Counted from the first letter of the stretch, positions 27,888 through 37,334 are shown. The stretch is 64,000 nt of DNA from Desulfuromonadaceae bacterium (GCA_028688955.1 JAQTXD010000008.1:1-64000); one strand, 5' to 3'. The notes: a model not told the origin generated them from the letters alone. Made by a program: numbers and translations.

Positions 27888-30710
27888 ATGAACATACAAT
27901 CACTTGTATCAGTACTTGCTTTATTCATGTTTATAATTGGATCCGTGGGGCAGGCAACTACCGCAATGGCTTACTCTACACCGCCAAGCTGGATGCCGAT
28001 GACCATGTTGGACATCAGTTTCAATGCCGGCACGAACAAACTGGCTATAGCACCTACAACGTTTGCTGCACCCTTATCAACCAACACGAATATGATGGGA
28101 GCGCCCGCAGCAGGGGTTGCCAGTTTCGACCCATCCACGCCGTATGCTGTTCTCAATGGCACCGCCTTCAGCCGACGTTTCGGCTGGAACGACGCCAACG
28201 AGATGACGTCTTCAGCCATTTTACCAGCCGTCCAGGCTTTTTATGGCCAAGGAGCCAATATCTGGATCCAGAGTCTGTCACAGTCGCCAGGCTTCAGCAC
28301 ATATCAGGCGATAGGTGCTAATGGGCTCGACATGGGAAACACCTATCCCGGCATTTTCGGCACCGCCGGCAGTTCCACCAAGTGGAAGTGGGACGGCATG
28401 ATGGACCATAATACCAACGCCGTACCATTCAGCTTTCTGACAAAACCAAACCAGTTCTTTTCAGCCTACTACAAGATTTATGTGGGTGATGCTGTCGGCA
28501 ACGAGCTACTGGTCGACAAAAATGGCATCAAGGTTGCCTCGGCAGCCACGGACACTACCTGGGGTTGGCAGGGGCCTCCGTTTGTCTTTACCAGCCAAAC
28601 CGGCGTGGCAGTTAGTACATTACTCGAGTCCGATGTGTATACCCATACCGATGATGCCTCCCCCATCACCGTAACCGGCGGTGAATACGCCATATCCACC
28701 GATGGGGGTTCTAGCTGGGCCGACTGGACAAGTGCTGCCGGTACAATCAACAAAAATGATAAAGTCAAAGTACGCCAGACATCATCTGCAATTGCCGGAA
28801 CCACAACGACCGCTACTCTGGCTATCCCGACGGCAAACGGATCAGGACAGTTCCGTGTCACCACCGCCGGCACAAACCCATCCGATACCGTCCCGAATAC
28901 ATTCACTTTTACCAGCCTGACCATCGCTCCTGCCAATACGGTCACCGAGTCTTCCGTAGTGACTATTTCCGGCATCAACGCTCCGTCAGCGATCTCTGTC
29001 AGTGGCGGTGGCCAATACGCCATTTCAACCGATAATGGTCTCTCCTGGGGTGCCTGGACCTCCATTGCCGGAACAGTTGAAAACAGCAACCAGGTAAAGG
29101 TGCATCTGACCTCTTCGGCCACTCCGGGTGCTTCGGCATCGACAATCCTGACCATTGGTGGAGTTACAGCAACATTTTCTGTAACCACCGGCAGCCCAGT
29201 CCCGCCATCAACAACTTTCACAAGCGTGTCAAACGCTCCGGCCAACACCTCCGTTTCCGGCATGCCGTTTTATGTCATGTCCAACCCTATTGCCGCCACC
29301 GCAGACTCGTCTATAAGTGTAGCGGGAGGCATAACCCCACAATACTCAGTTTCCACCGACGGTGGATATAACTGGAGCGTATGGTCTTCCACAACTCCAG
29401 CCACTGTTGTTGCCGGTACCCATGTAAAGGTCCGTGTGGTCCCAGCCACGACACCATTCACAACCTCAACAACCAACTTGAATCTCGGCAGCACCATCAT
29501 CGGCTTTAGCGTTACCACCGGCTATGTCAACCCACCTTCCTGGATGCCTATGGCCATGTTGAATGTGACATTCAATTCCAGCACAAACACATTATCGGTT
29601 CAGGATGAAAGTACCCACCCTTCCTTCTCCAGTGGAGCTTTGCCAGCCCTTACCTACGTCCCGGCAGGCTCATATGACCCGAGCAAACCTTGGAGCGTAT
29701 TAAACGGGGGAGTGGCTATCAGCCGTCAACTCGGTTGGGACGACAGTTCTGCACTGCACGGAAGCGGCATCACCATACCCGGCAGCATCCTCTATCAGAT
29801 CCAGGCCGCATTTCCAGGGGCAAGTATCTGGATAGAACGCCTGTCCCAGTCTCCTGGGCTTGAAACATACTATGCTGACGGTATGTTCGGCGTCGGCGGC
29901 ACAAGCAGTGGTGCATTAACCGGTTCTCCACAGCCCTATTCAAACATGATGACGGGATTCGCTAATATTTATGAAAACAACTATTACGGAATATTCGGCA
30001 CAGCTGGAAGTTCCACCAAGTGGAAATGGGATGGCACCATGATTCACAATGTATATGCAGTTCCAGCTGCATACATCACCCAACCAAACCAGCTTTTTAC
30101 CGCAACCTACAAAGTATATGTCGGAGATAGCGCAGGGAATGAAGTAGCTGGATCAACAAGCACAACTGAAACGTGGACGTGGAAGGGGCCGGCATCGGCT
30201 TTCATATTTGGCTTTGCCAGCCAAACTGATGCAGCGACAAGTACATCAGTAGAATCAAACACCATAACCGTTGCCAACATCACCACCCCAGCTGCGATTT
30301 CCATATCCGGTGGCGCATTTGCTGTTTCCACTGATAGCGGTGCCACCTGGAGTGCATATTCGGCAAGTCCGGCAACCGTTAGCGCCGGTGATCAGGTCAA
30401 AGTGCGACAGACAACCTCGGCAATGCCCGGAGCCACGTCAAATGCAACATTAACCATCGGAACAATTCCGGGTGCTTTCAGCGTCACCACCGTGAAACGG
30501 AATGGCAGTACCGGTGTCAAGCCAACTGTCAGCGACGCCCTCAAAGCGCTTCAGTTGTACTCGGGAGCAATTCCCCTGACCCCGGTCGATCAAATCCGTT
30601 ACGATGTCGCTCCGCTTGCAGCTAACGGCATCCCTCAGGGAAATGGTGCTGTTGATGTGGCCGACGTCATCATGCTTCTGCGGAGAAGTATCGACATCGG
30701 TACCTGGTGA
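27888..30710 (+). CDS. Large secreted modular protein: duplicated PPSWMPM-type domain, four Ig-like repeats, C-terminal dockerin-like module
   Basis: Signal peptide; two copies of PPSWMPM(T/A)ML...GIFGTAGSSTKWKWDG...YK(I/V)YVGD(A/S)(V/A)GNE; repeated ISVSGGxYAISTDxGxSWxxWTS...; C-terminal VSDALKALQL...YDVAPL...GNGAVDVADVIMLLRRSI. Confidence 0.85.
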   Translation: MNIQSLVSVLALFMFIIGSVGQATTAMAYSTPPSWMPMTMLDISFNAGTNKLAIAPTTFAAPLSTNTNMMGAPAAGVASFDPSTPYAVLNGTAFSRRFGWNDANEMTSSAILPAVQAFYGQGANIWIQSLSQSPGFSTYQAIGANGLDMGNTYPGIFGTAGSSTKWKWDGMMDHNTNAVPFSFLTKPNQFFSAYYKIYVGDAVGNELLVDKNGIKVASAATDTTWGWQGPPFVFTSQTGVAVSTLLESDVYTHTDDASPITVTGGEYAISTDGGSSWADWTSAAGTINKNDKVKVRQTSSAIAGTTTTATLAIPTANGSGQFRVTTAGTNPSDTVPNTFTFTSLTIAPANTVTESSVVTISGINAPSAISVSGGGQYAISTDNGLSWGAWTSIAGTVENSNQVKVHLTSSATPGASASTILTIGGVTATFSVTTGSPVPPSTTFTSVSNAPANTSVSGMPFYVMSNPIAATADSSISVAGGITPQYSVSTDGGYNWSVWSSTTPATVVAGTHVKVRVVPATTPFTTSTTNLNLGSTIIGFSVTTGYVNPPSWMPMAMLNVTFNSSTNTLSVQDESTHPSFSSGALPALTYVPAGSYDPSKPWSVLNGGVAISRQLGWDDSSALHGSGITIPGSILYQIQAAFPGASIWIERLSQSPGLETYYADGMFGVGGTSSGALTGSPQPYSNMMTGFANIYENNYYGIFGTAGSSTKWKWDGTMIHNVYAVPAAYITQPNQLFTATYKVYVGDSAGNEVAGSTSTTETWTWKGPASAFIFGFASQTDAATSTSVESNTITVANITTPAAISISGGAFAVSTDSGATWSAYSASPATVSAGDQVKVRQTTSAMPGATSNATLTIGTIPGAFSVTTVKRNGSTGVKPTVSDALKALQLYSGAIPLTPVDQIRYDVAPLAANGIPQGNGAVDVADVIMLLRRSIDIGTW
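27969..28497 (+). repeat. Intragenic domain repeat copy 1 (PPSWMPMTML...YKIYVGDAVGN)
   Basis: Aligned by eye to copy 2 at about 29529-30139. Confidence 0.7.
29529..30139 (+). repeat. Intragenic domain repeat copy 2 (PPSWMPMAML...YKVYVGDSAGN)
   Basis: Aligned by eye to copy 1. Confidence 0.7.
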
Positions 30711-30759
30711 CGAACAGCATCAACTGTTTGTGCGTAATTTTACAACAAGGAGATTTATT

Positions 30760-31248
30760 ATGATGAAGCAGATTTTTTTCGCTCTTTTATGTTCATTTTC
30801 ATTTTTGACGCTTGCCGCGTGTGGAAGCGGCAGCTCACACACAAACACAAGCGCCACGCTCAAGGTGAGCCTCAGTGGTGTTCTCGCTCCTGACAAAGCA
30901 ATTGCCGGAGCGAGTTTCACGGTAGCACTCCCGGCCAATGTGACACCTGCTATGGCTGGAAGTGCAATTGCGACCTCTGTTGTTACTCCATCGGGTACAT
31001 TTGCAGGAGGTACCCAAACACCACCTGAGTACAATGCATTGACAAACACCATTCAAATAGCGCTCGCAAACAACGTAGTAAACGGCGTAACTACGGTTGG
31101 GGAAATTGCGACCATCACGTTGCAACTGGCTAATAATGCAGGACCTTCTGCAAATAACTTTCCATTAACCGATATAAGCGTTATTGATACATCGGGAAAC
31201 CCTGTCACAGGAGTTACTGCAATTGTCTCTAACTTGACCTTGCAGTAA
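30760..31248 (+). CDS. Small lipoprotein with cohesin-like domain
   Basis: Lipobox LTLAACGSG; beta-rich ATLKVSLSGVLAPDKAIAGASFTVALP...GEIATITLQLANNAGPSANNFPLTDISVIDTSGNPVTGVTAIVSNLTLQ resembles cohesin-family strand order. Confidence 0.6.
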   Translation: MMKQIFFALLCSFSFLTLAACGSGSSHTNTSATLKVSLSGVLAPDKAIAGASFTVALPANVTPAMAGSAIATSVVTPSGTFAGGTQTPPEYNALTNTIQIALANNVVNGVTTVGEIATITLQLANNAGPSANNFPLTDISVIDTSGNPVTGVTAIVSNLTLQ

Positions 31249-31354
31249 CCACATTCTTATCAACAATATAATCAGTATTTTTTTGACAAACCGTGCGTAT
31301 GAAGATAAAAACTTGGATCATTTGTGAAGTAAAAAATATAAAGGAGATTTACTT

Positions 31355-31840
31355 ATGAAAAAGTTGTGGTTTGCCCTGATGCTCGTTTTAGCCCTTGGAA
31401 CCGTCTGCCTGGCCGCTGAGAAAATTGAGGCACCTGATGCCTGTAAACACTGCGGTATGAATCGTACAAAATTTGCTCATAGCCGTATGATTGCTACTTA
31501 CACCGATGGCAGTAAATCCGGTACGTGCAGTATTAACTGTATTGCGACAGATTTGAAGGAAACCAAAAAAGAGGTTAAATCACTCCAGGTTGGTGATTTC
31601 AACTCAAAGAAGCTGATTGATGCCAAGACTGCAACATGGGTAATTGGTGGCAGCAAAAGGGGTGTCATGACTCCGGTTGCAAAATGGGCTTTTGCTGACA
31701 AGAAAGATGCAGAGGCATTTGTACTGAAAAACGGCGGTAAGTTGGCAACCTTTGACGATGCTCTGAAAGCGACAGAAAAAGAGCAGGCTGATCGGGAAAA
31801 ACCAATGGACCACAAAGGACACGGCGACCACAAGATGTAA
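31355..31840 (+). CDS. NosL-like copper-chaperone-family protein
   Basis: Signal peptide; CKHCGMNRTKFAHSRMIATYTDGSKSGTCSINCI, WVIGGSKRGVMTPVAKWAFADKKDAEAFVLKNGGKLATFDDAL; His-rich C-terminus DHKGHGDHKM. Confidence 0.82.
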   Translation: MKKLWFALMLVLALGTVCLAAEKIEAPDACKHCGMNRTKFAHSRMIATYTDGSKSGTCSINCIATDLKETKKEVKSLQVGDFNSKKLIDAKTATWVIGGSKRGVMTPVAKWAFADKKDAEAFVLKNGGKLATFDDALKATEKEQADREKPMDHKGHGDHKM

Positions 31841-31869
31841 CAACTGCCCAAAAGTAACGACAAATAATG

Positions 31870-31896
31870 GCCCGGCTGAGATGATATCCGCCGGGC
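31870..31896 (+). terminator. GCCCGG...CCGGGC hairpin with TGTTTTTATT
   Basis: Inverted repeat plus T-run after the nosL-like gene. Confidence 0.75.
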
Positions 31897-31938
31897 TGTT
31901 TTTATTAAATTGCATCCATCATTTCCCGAGGAAATGCC

Positions 31939-32712
31939 ATGTATCCACTCAGACTCATATTACTTACACTCTTTTTCTGCATACCTCAGGCAGTTGAAGC
32001 CGGTGACATTGAATCGCACGACAAAAATCAGACAATTGCTGTGGCGGCTTCTGCCTGCTTCAAATTCAATGATTTCAGCACCAGAATACGTGACAGCCGG
32101 ATCAGCAGAGCAGATGCCAGACATGAACTTCCCGGGAGACTTGAAGAGGTTAGAACAGAATACTATCGACGTGGCGGGCAAGATTATTCACCCTCTGACT
32201 GGATTTTTCCCGTAGCCGGTTACGATGCCGGTACAATTGGCACAGGAAAAAACCATGGTTTCATCCCTCAAGGATATGACTATTTCAGCGGAAATCGCCA
32301 CGGCGGCCACCCGGCCTACGACATTTTTATCCGGGATCGGAATCAGGACGGCATTGATGACCGGAGCGGCTCAGCAGTCTCTGTTCTCTCAATGACCGGA
32401 GGAATAGTTGTTGCGCTTGAAAAGGAATGGCATCGGGGGAGCCCGCTACGGGGAGGGAAGTATATCTGGGTCTATGATCCGGCCAACGAACTGCTGGTTT
32501 ACTATGCCCATAACGAAAAGTTGTTTGTTGAAACAGGAACGATTGTCAAGCCGGGGGACACACTCGCCACAGTTGGACGCAGCGGCCTCAATGCAGCGAA
32601 GCGGCGTTCTCCAACTCACTTGCATTTCAGCGTGTTCTCCGTTGAAACGGGCACGCCGGTTCCCAAGCCGGTATTTCGAGAACTTCAGCACGCAAGAAGT
32701 GCCCCTGCCTGA
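31939..32712 (+). CDS. M23 family (LytM) peptidase
   Basis: GGHPAYDIFIRDRNQDGID (HxxxD), YYAHNEKLFVETGTIVKPGDTLATVGRSG, THLHFSVF (HxH). Confidence 0.88.
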   Translation: MYPLRLILLTLFFCIPQAVEAGDIESHDKNQTIAVAASACFKFNDFSTRIRDSRISRADARHELPGRLEEVRTEYYRRGGQDYSPSDWIFPVAGYDAGTIGTGKNHGFIPQGYDYFSGNRHGGHPAYDIFIRDRNQDGIDDRSGSAVSVLSMTGGIVVALEKEWHRGSPLRGGKYIWVYDPANELLVYYAHNEKLFVETGTIVKPGDTLATVGRSGLNAAKRRSPTHLHFSVFSVETGTPVPKPVFRELQHARSAPA

Positions 32713-32798
32713 CTCCGTAACAAAAATGCCACCTGGTACATGTGGTGGTCGTACATTGAGCGTTTGTGAGTGGTATGTGGGCGGGCTCCAGGTTTGTA

Positions 32799-33560
32799 CT
32801 AATCTGGTATGCCTTTCAATCCCCTGATTATTTCAACTTGCCTCTGAAAAATATAGCGGGAAATCAACTGTTCCTGATTCTTTTCAGGCAAGGTTCTGAA
32901 TTTATAGTGGTAGGGTGATGCGTTTCCTACAATATCAACAAGTATTGCCGACACGGTGAGTAGTGTATCTTTCAACAGTACCGCATCCGGCAGCAAAAAC
33001 TTTACTGACATCTCTGCACCGGCTTCCAGCTCGGCGTACCTTTCGACAGAAAGGGCAATACCTTGCGTTGAAATATCCACCAGATTACCGGCAATATCAT
33101 GTCCCTGAGACTGAATGGTGGCGCTCACCGGCGGACTGAGATTCAGCCGTACGGCTGCACGTTTTTCAGCCAGAACTTCCACAAAACACAACTTTGTGAG
33201 TGAAGCCACATGCTTCTTGATGTTTACATACCGGACGTGGGCAACAATTGGATGCGGGAAAAGCGGACTGCTAATCAACGTATAATGATCGTCAGACATC
33301 GCTATTGCCTGCTGTGGATGTACGTCAAGATCAGCACACCCCCGTTCAACCCCGAGTATCGTCGCAGGGTACGTAATCGGCAATCCTTTGTAATAGTTGG
33401 TCAGCTTTACCTTCGAGCCCACTTTATCAGTACACTTCCCAAGAAAAGTTTTTAAGATTTCGGCCTGATCATCGTCGAAGGTCGTCTGAATTTTCGCGCT
33501 ATAAAGTGACGTAAAGTCCATGAGATCCTGTGTGCAACGGTCGGGAATTTCAGCGTTCAA
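32799..33560 (-). CDS. PilZ domain protein with YcgR-like N-terminal region
   Basis: RAAVRLNLS (RxxxR) and DISTQGIAL (DxSxxG). Confidence 0.85.
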   Translation of the reverse strand: MNAEIPDRCTQDLMDFTSLYSAKIQTTFDDDQAEILKTFLGKCTDKVGSKVKLTNYYKGLPITYPATILGVERGCADLDVHPQQAIAMSDDHYTLISSPLFPHPIVAHVRYVNIKKHVASLTKLCFVEVLAEKRAAVRLNLSPPVSATIQSQGHDIAGNLVDISTQGIALSVERYAELEAGAEMSVKFLLPDAVLLKDTLLTVSAILVDIVGNASPYHYKFRTLPEKNQEQLISRYIFQRQVEIIRGLKGIPD

Positions 33561-33660
33561 AAACGAACGTGTTAGTAACGTAACGTGTCAGAGTACCAGC
33601 GTAAACTACTCCGCAACGTCCATGCAGACACCAATTAATCAAGTAACGGCATCAACACGG

Positions 33661-34647
33661 CTATCGACCTGCAAGCTTGCTTTCCCAACGCCATGCATCT
33701 GCTACAATAGTTTCAAGATTGTTATAGCGAGGCTGCCAACCAGTCAACCTCCTGATTTTATCAGCTTTTGCAACCAGTGATGCAGGATCACCGGGTCTCC
33801 GTCCATCTTCCAAAACAGTAAAAACAGCCCCGCTGACTTTTTTCACAATTTCAAGCACGTCCCGGACGCTGCTGCCATGGCCATAACCCACATTCATAGC
33901 CGTTGATTCACCACCATTTTCAAGATACTTCAATGCGAAGAGGTGGGCGGAAGCGAGATCCTCAATGTGTATATAATCGCGAACGCCTGTTCCATCCGGG
34001 GTCGGAAAATCTGTGCCATATACACGGATACAGTCCCGCATTCCAAGTGCCGCCTGACATGCGACCTTTATCAGATGGGTTGCGTCGGGGGTTCGCTGCC
34101 CCATACGCGCCTGGGGGTCCGCACCGGCGACATTGAAGTAGCGCAGCGCAACGTACTGCAGGCCGTGCGCCTCACCAACGTCACGCAGCATCCACTCACT
34201 CATTAATTTTGAGGTACCATAGGGATTGATCGGTGCGGGAGTACTTTCCTCTGAAGCTACACCACCATCAGGAATACCGTACACGGCAGCAGTGCTGGAA
34301 AAGATGAATCGCTTTACGCCGAACTTTACGCATTTTTCCAACAGCCCCAGCGTGTTGCGTGTATTGTTACCATAGTATTTCATCGGCAGAGAAACCGATT
34401 CAGGTGCGATAATAGCCGCGGCAAAATGCAGAACCGTCGTAAATTTATGGCGCTCAAATAACGCATCCAAACGTTCATGATCAGACAGGTCACCCTCGGT
34501 CAACTCCTCTCCATGCGTCAGGGCGTCACGAAAACCTGTTGAAAGATTATCATACACCACAACTTTTCTGCCGGACTCTGAAAGCTGGCGGACAACATGA
34601 CTGCCGATGTATCCGCATCCACCACTCACCAGTATTGTTTCTGACAT
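33661..34647 (-). CDS. galE: UDP-glucose 4-epimerase
   Basis: ILVSGGCGYIGSHVVRQL, FSSTAAVYGIPDG, NPYGTSKLMSEWM, YFNVAGAD. Confidence 0.95.
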   Translation of the reverse strand: MSETILVSGGCGYIGSHVVRQLSESGRKVVVYDNLSTGFRDALTHGEELTEGDLSDHERLDALFERHKFTTVLHFAAAIIAPESVSLPMKYYGNNTRNTLGLLEKCVKFGVKRFIFSSTAAVYGIPDGGVASEESTPAPINPYGTSKLMSEWMLRDVGEAHGLQYVALRYFNVAGADPQARMGQRTPDATHLIKVACQAALGMRDCIRVYGTDFPTPDGTGVRDYIHIEDLASAHLFALKYLENGGESTAMNVGYGHGSSVRDVLEIVKKVSGAVFTVLEDGRRPGDPASLVAKADKIRRLTGWQPRYNNLETIVADAWRWESKLAGR

Positions 34648-34663
34648 GCTGGATTTCTCCTTG

Positions 34664-35431
34664 TTAAATGTATTTTTTAATGTTTTTCAGAGCCCTTTGA
34701 AGGTGATCGGCACTGTGGGCTTCTATCGTCCAGACGGCTTGCGGAGCATGTTGTTTCAATAGCGGGAAAAACTGCTCAAAATTAATAGCACCCTCTCCCA
34801 CCGGCAGGTGTTCGTCGCGTCGACCATGATTATCATGGATGTGACTCTCAACTACGAATGCTCCAAGTTCGCTGAACCACGCTTCAAGGGTTACCGCCGT
34901 AAACATATTCCAGTGCCCAACATCAAAGCAGTGACGGAAGCAGGGATCATCAACGGCCTCAAGCAATGCCTTAATTGTAGACGGCTCTTTCTCGAAAATA
35001 TTTTCAACCGCCAGAATCGTTCCAAACTCACGTGCCACGGGAACAAATTCCTGCCAGAAATCAATGCTGTTTTTCAACCAATTAAGTCGATTGTCTCCGT
35101 AATGCAGGTCATCATAGCCTGGGTGGACGACGATAACCTTCGGGCGGAGCAGTTCTGCTGCCTTCAGCACCTGATGTATGCGCTGGCGGCTCGCGGCGCG
35201 GATACTTGGATCAACCGCTCCAGGATTGAGATCCAGGAAGGGAGCATGAATTGTCGTAGTAAGGCCGCTGGCATGAAGTGCGCCTGCAAGAGACAGCAAC
35301 TCTTCCCACACCAGAGAGTCCAGATCATCGGCGGAAAAGAACACCTCCGGGTTGATACGATTTGTGATTGCAAAATCAAGGTGTTCTGCCAAACGCCCGT
35401 ACGGGACATGCGCGTGAATCTTATTTTCCAT
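34664..35431 (-). CDS. Sugar phosphate isomerase/epimerase (TIM-barrel, AP-endonuclease 2-like)
   Basis: TIHAPFLDLNPGAVDPSIR, VVHPGYDD, VENIFEKEPS, CFDVGHWNMF, HIHDNHGRRDEHLPVGEGAINF. Confidence 0.87.
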   Translation of the reverse strand: MENKIHAHVPYGRLAEHLDFAITNRINPEVFFSADDLDSLVWEELLSLAGALHASGLTTTIHAPFLDLNPGAVDPSIRAASRQRIHQVLKAAELLRPKVIVVHPGYDDLHYGDNRLNWLKNSIDFWQEFVPVAREFGTILAVENIFEKEPSTIKALLEAVDDPCFRHCFDVGHWNMFTAVTLEAWFSELGAFVVESHIHDNHGRRDEHLPVGEGAINFEQFFPLLKQHAPQAVWTIEAHSADHLQRALKNIKKYI

Positions 35432-36467
35432 GTTCTTTCCTGTGTTCCTTGATTTTTTCATCCATCGCAGTACGGGCGACCAAATCTTCCAGTTTGTGAA
35501 TCGAGTTTGGGTCTCCAAGCACGATCAGCGTATCATGCTCTTCAATTTTAGTCTGTGAATGCGGATTGAAGACCATCTTTCCGTGACTCTTTTTTATACC
35601 GACAATAATGACGCCGATCTCTTTGCGGAATCCAGAACTGACAAGGGTTTCACCGACAAACGCAGAGTGGGATGGAATGTTGATTTCCTCCATCTGTAGT
35701 TCCAGATGCTCATGACCGGTTGCAATTTCGATAAAATCAACAACGTTCGGGCGCAATATCGATTGTGCCATTCTGTTGCCGCCGATGGTATACGGCGACA
35801 CGACTTTGTTGGCACCAGCCCGTTTAAGCTTTATATCGGAGCCTTCTTCACCGGAGCGTGACATGATATATAAATCCGGGTTAAGGCCGCGCGCTGTAAG
35901 TGTGATATACACATTCTCGGTATCAGAAGTAACAACCGAAATCAAGCCTTTGGCTCTGTTTATTCCCCCCTTGAGCAACGTCTCATCAAGAGTGGCATCC
36001 CCCTTCATAAACAGGTACCCCTCTTCCTGAAGGCGCTCGGCAGCCTCAGGATTTTTCTCAATAATGACAAATTTCAGGCCATTCGACTTGAATTCTTTAC
36101 AAATTAACGAACCGATTCGGCCAAAACCGCAGATGATATAATGTCCGGTAAGCGCTTCAATCTGCTTTTCCACCTTTTTCCTCCCCATGATCCGTTGAAT
36201 CTGTCCCTCAAACATAATCTGGGCAAGACTCCCGACGATATATCCCAATACGCTTACACCCACGACGATCAAGCTCATGGTAAACAGTTTCCCACCATCG
36301 GAAAGATCGTGGACTTCTTTAAAGCCGACAGTTCCCAGGGTAATAACGGTCATATAGACAGCATCGAGCAGGCGCCACCCTTCGATGGACATATAGCCGA
36401 ACGTTCCCCCTGATATAAGCATCAGAAGAACAAAAAACGAAATTTTAAGGTGTCTCGCCGGATCCAT
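35421..36467 (-). CDS. Potassium channel protein with TrkA-N and TrkA-C domains
   Basis: Pore region VYMTVITLGTVGFKEVHDLSDGGK; IICGFGRIGSLICKEF Rossmann; C-terminal EEHDTLIVLGDPNSIHKLE. Confidence 0.9.
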   Translation of the reverse strand: MDPARHLKISFFVLLMLISGGTFGYMSIEGWRLLDAVYMTVITLGTVGFKEVHDLSDGGKLFTMSLIVVGVSVLGYIVGSLAQIMFEGQIQRIMGRKKVEKQIEALTGHYIICGFGRIGSLICKEFKSNGLKFVIIEKNPEAAERLQEEGYLFMKGDATLDETLLKGGINRAKGLISVVTSDTENVYITLTARGLNPDLYIMSRSGEEGSDIKLKRAGANKVVSPYTIGGNRMAQSILRPNVVDFIEIATGHEHLELQMEEINIPSHSAFVGETLVSSGFRKEIGVIIVGIKKSHGKMVFNPHSQTKIEEHDTLIVLGDPNSIHKLEDLVARTAMDEKIKEHRKEHGK

Positions 36468-36607
36468 AGTCGTAGCAATTTACCTGCAAGGGTTCAAAAA
36501 CACAAGCAACTTTCTTTTGTATGTTGTAAAGCGCACAAACTTGAAAATGGCCGGAATTAGTCACTTAAGTCACCATAAATGAACAAAAACACCATCCGGG
36601 ATATTTG

Positions 36608-36632
36608 ACAAAACTTGCATACTGTATACAAT
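36608..36632 (+). promoter_or_regulatory. TTGACA-16-TACAAT promoter overlapping palindrome TGTATACA upstream of gntR
   Basis: Direct reading of TTGACAAAACTTGCATACTGTATACAAT. Confidence 0.55.
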
Positions 36633-36665
36633 GTTGCAAAATATTTCCGGGAGTTGTACCCATCC

Positions 36666-37334
36666 ATGAGAAAGTTGATTGAAAAGCATCTAACACTACG
36701 CGAAAGAATACTCGAAAACATTAGAGATGCAATTCTTTCCGGCAGCCTCAAGGCAGGCAGCCGTGTATCTGAGCCGGAATTGGCAGAACGATACGGAATT
36801 AGCCGTACCCCGATACGCGAGGCCTTTCGTCAACTGGAATCGGAAGGGTATCTTACCGTCATTCCTCGACGCGGAGCAGTTGTAAGCGAATTAAGCCCCA
36901 AGGACATCGAAGAGTTTTACGCCATAAAAAGTATCATGGAAGGGTATGCAGCTCGTCTTGCCTGTGTTAGATTCACCGAAAAAGACCTTGATCGTCTTCA
37001 GGCAACAAACGATAAGCTTGCTGAACTGGCACGAATTGGTGACATCAAGCATTTTTTCAAAGTTCATAGCGACTTTCACGAACAGTTCATTAAGGCCTCC
37101 AATAATGAGAAATTGTATGAATTAATAGCAGGACTGGTTACAAAGTTTCAGCGGCTGCGTTTCACATCTCTCAACCTCCCGGGACGGATGCTTGTTTCGG
37201 TTCAGGAACATGAAAAGATTATTGACGCGTTTCGCAAAAGAGACGCCGACCTGGCAGAAGCTCTTGTTCGTAAAAATGCTGAGTTTGGTGGACAGGTTCT
37301 GATGAATACCCCAGCGACTTCAATAAAAGCATAA
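36666..37334 (+). CDS. GntR family transcriptional regulator (FCD/FadR subfamily)
   Basis: LRERILENIRDAILSGSLKAGSRVSEPELAERYGISRTPIREAFRQLESEGYLTVIPRRGAVV; FCD-like EEFYAIKSIMEGYAARLA. Confidence 0.95.
   Translation: MRKLIEKHLTLRERILENIRDAILSGSLKAGSRVSEPELAERYGISRTPIREAFRQLESEGYLTVIPRRGAVVSELSPKDIEEFYAIKSIMEGYAARLACVRFTEKDLDRLQATNDKLAELARIGDIKHFFKVHSDFHEQFIKASNNEKLYELIAGLVTKFQRLRFTSLNLPGRMLVSVQEHEKIIDAFRKRDADLAEALVRKNAEFGGQVLMNTPATSIKA

Noticed and set aside
28478-29263. 261-aa minus-strand ORF antisense to the large repeat protein
   Set aside because: It is the mirror of Thr/Ser-rich repeats in the real plus-strand CDS; Val/Ala-rich composition with no domain or start context.
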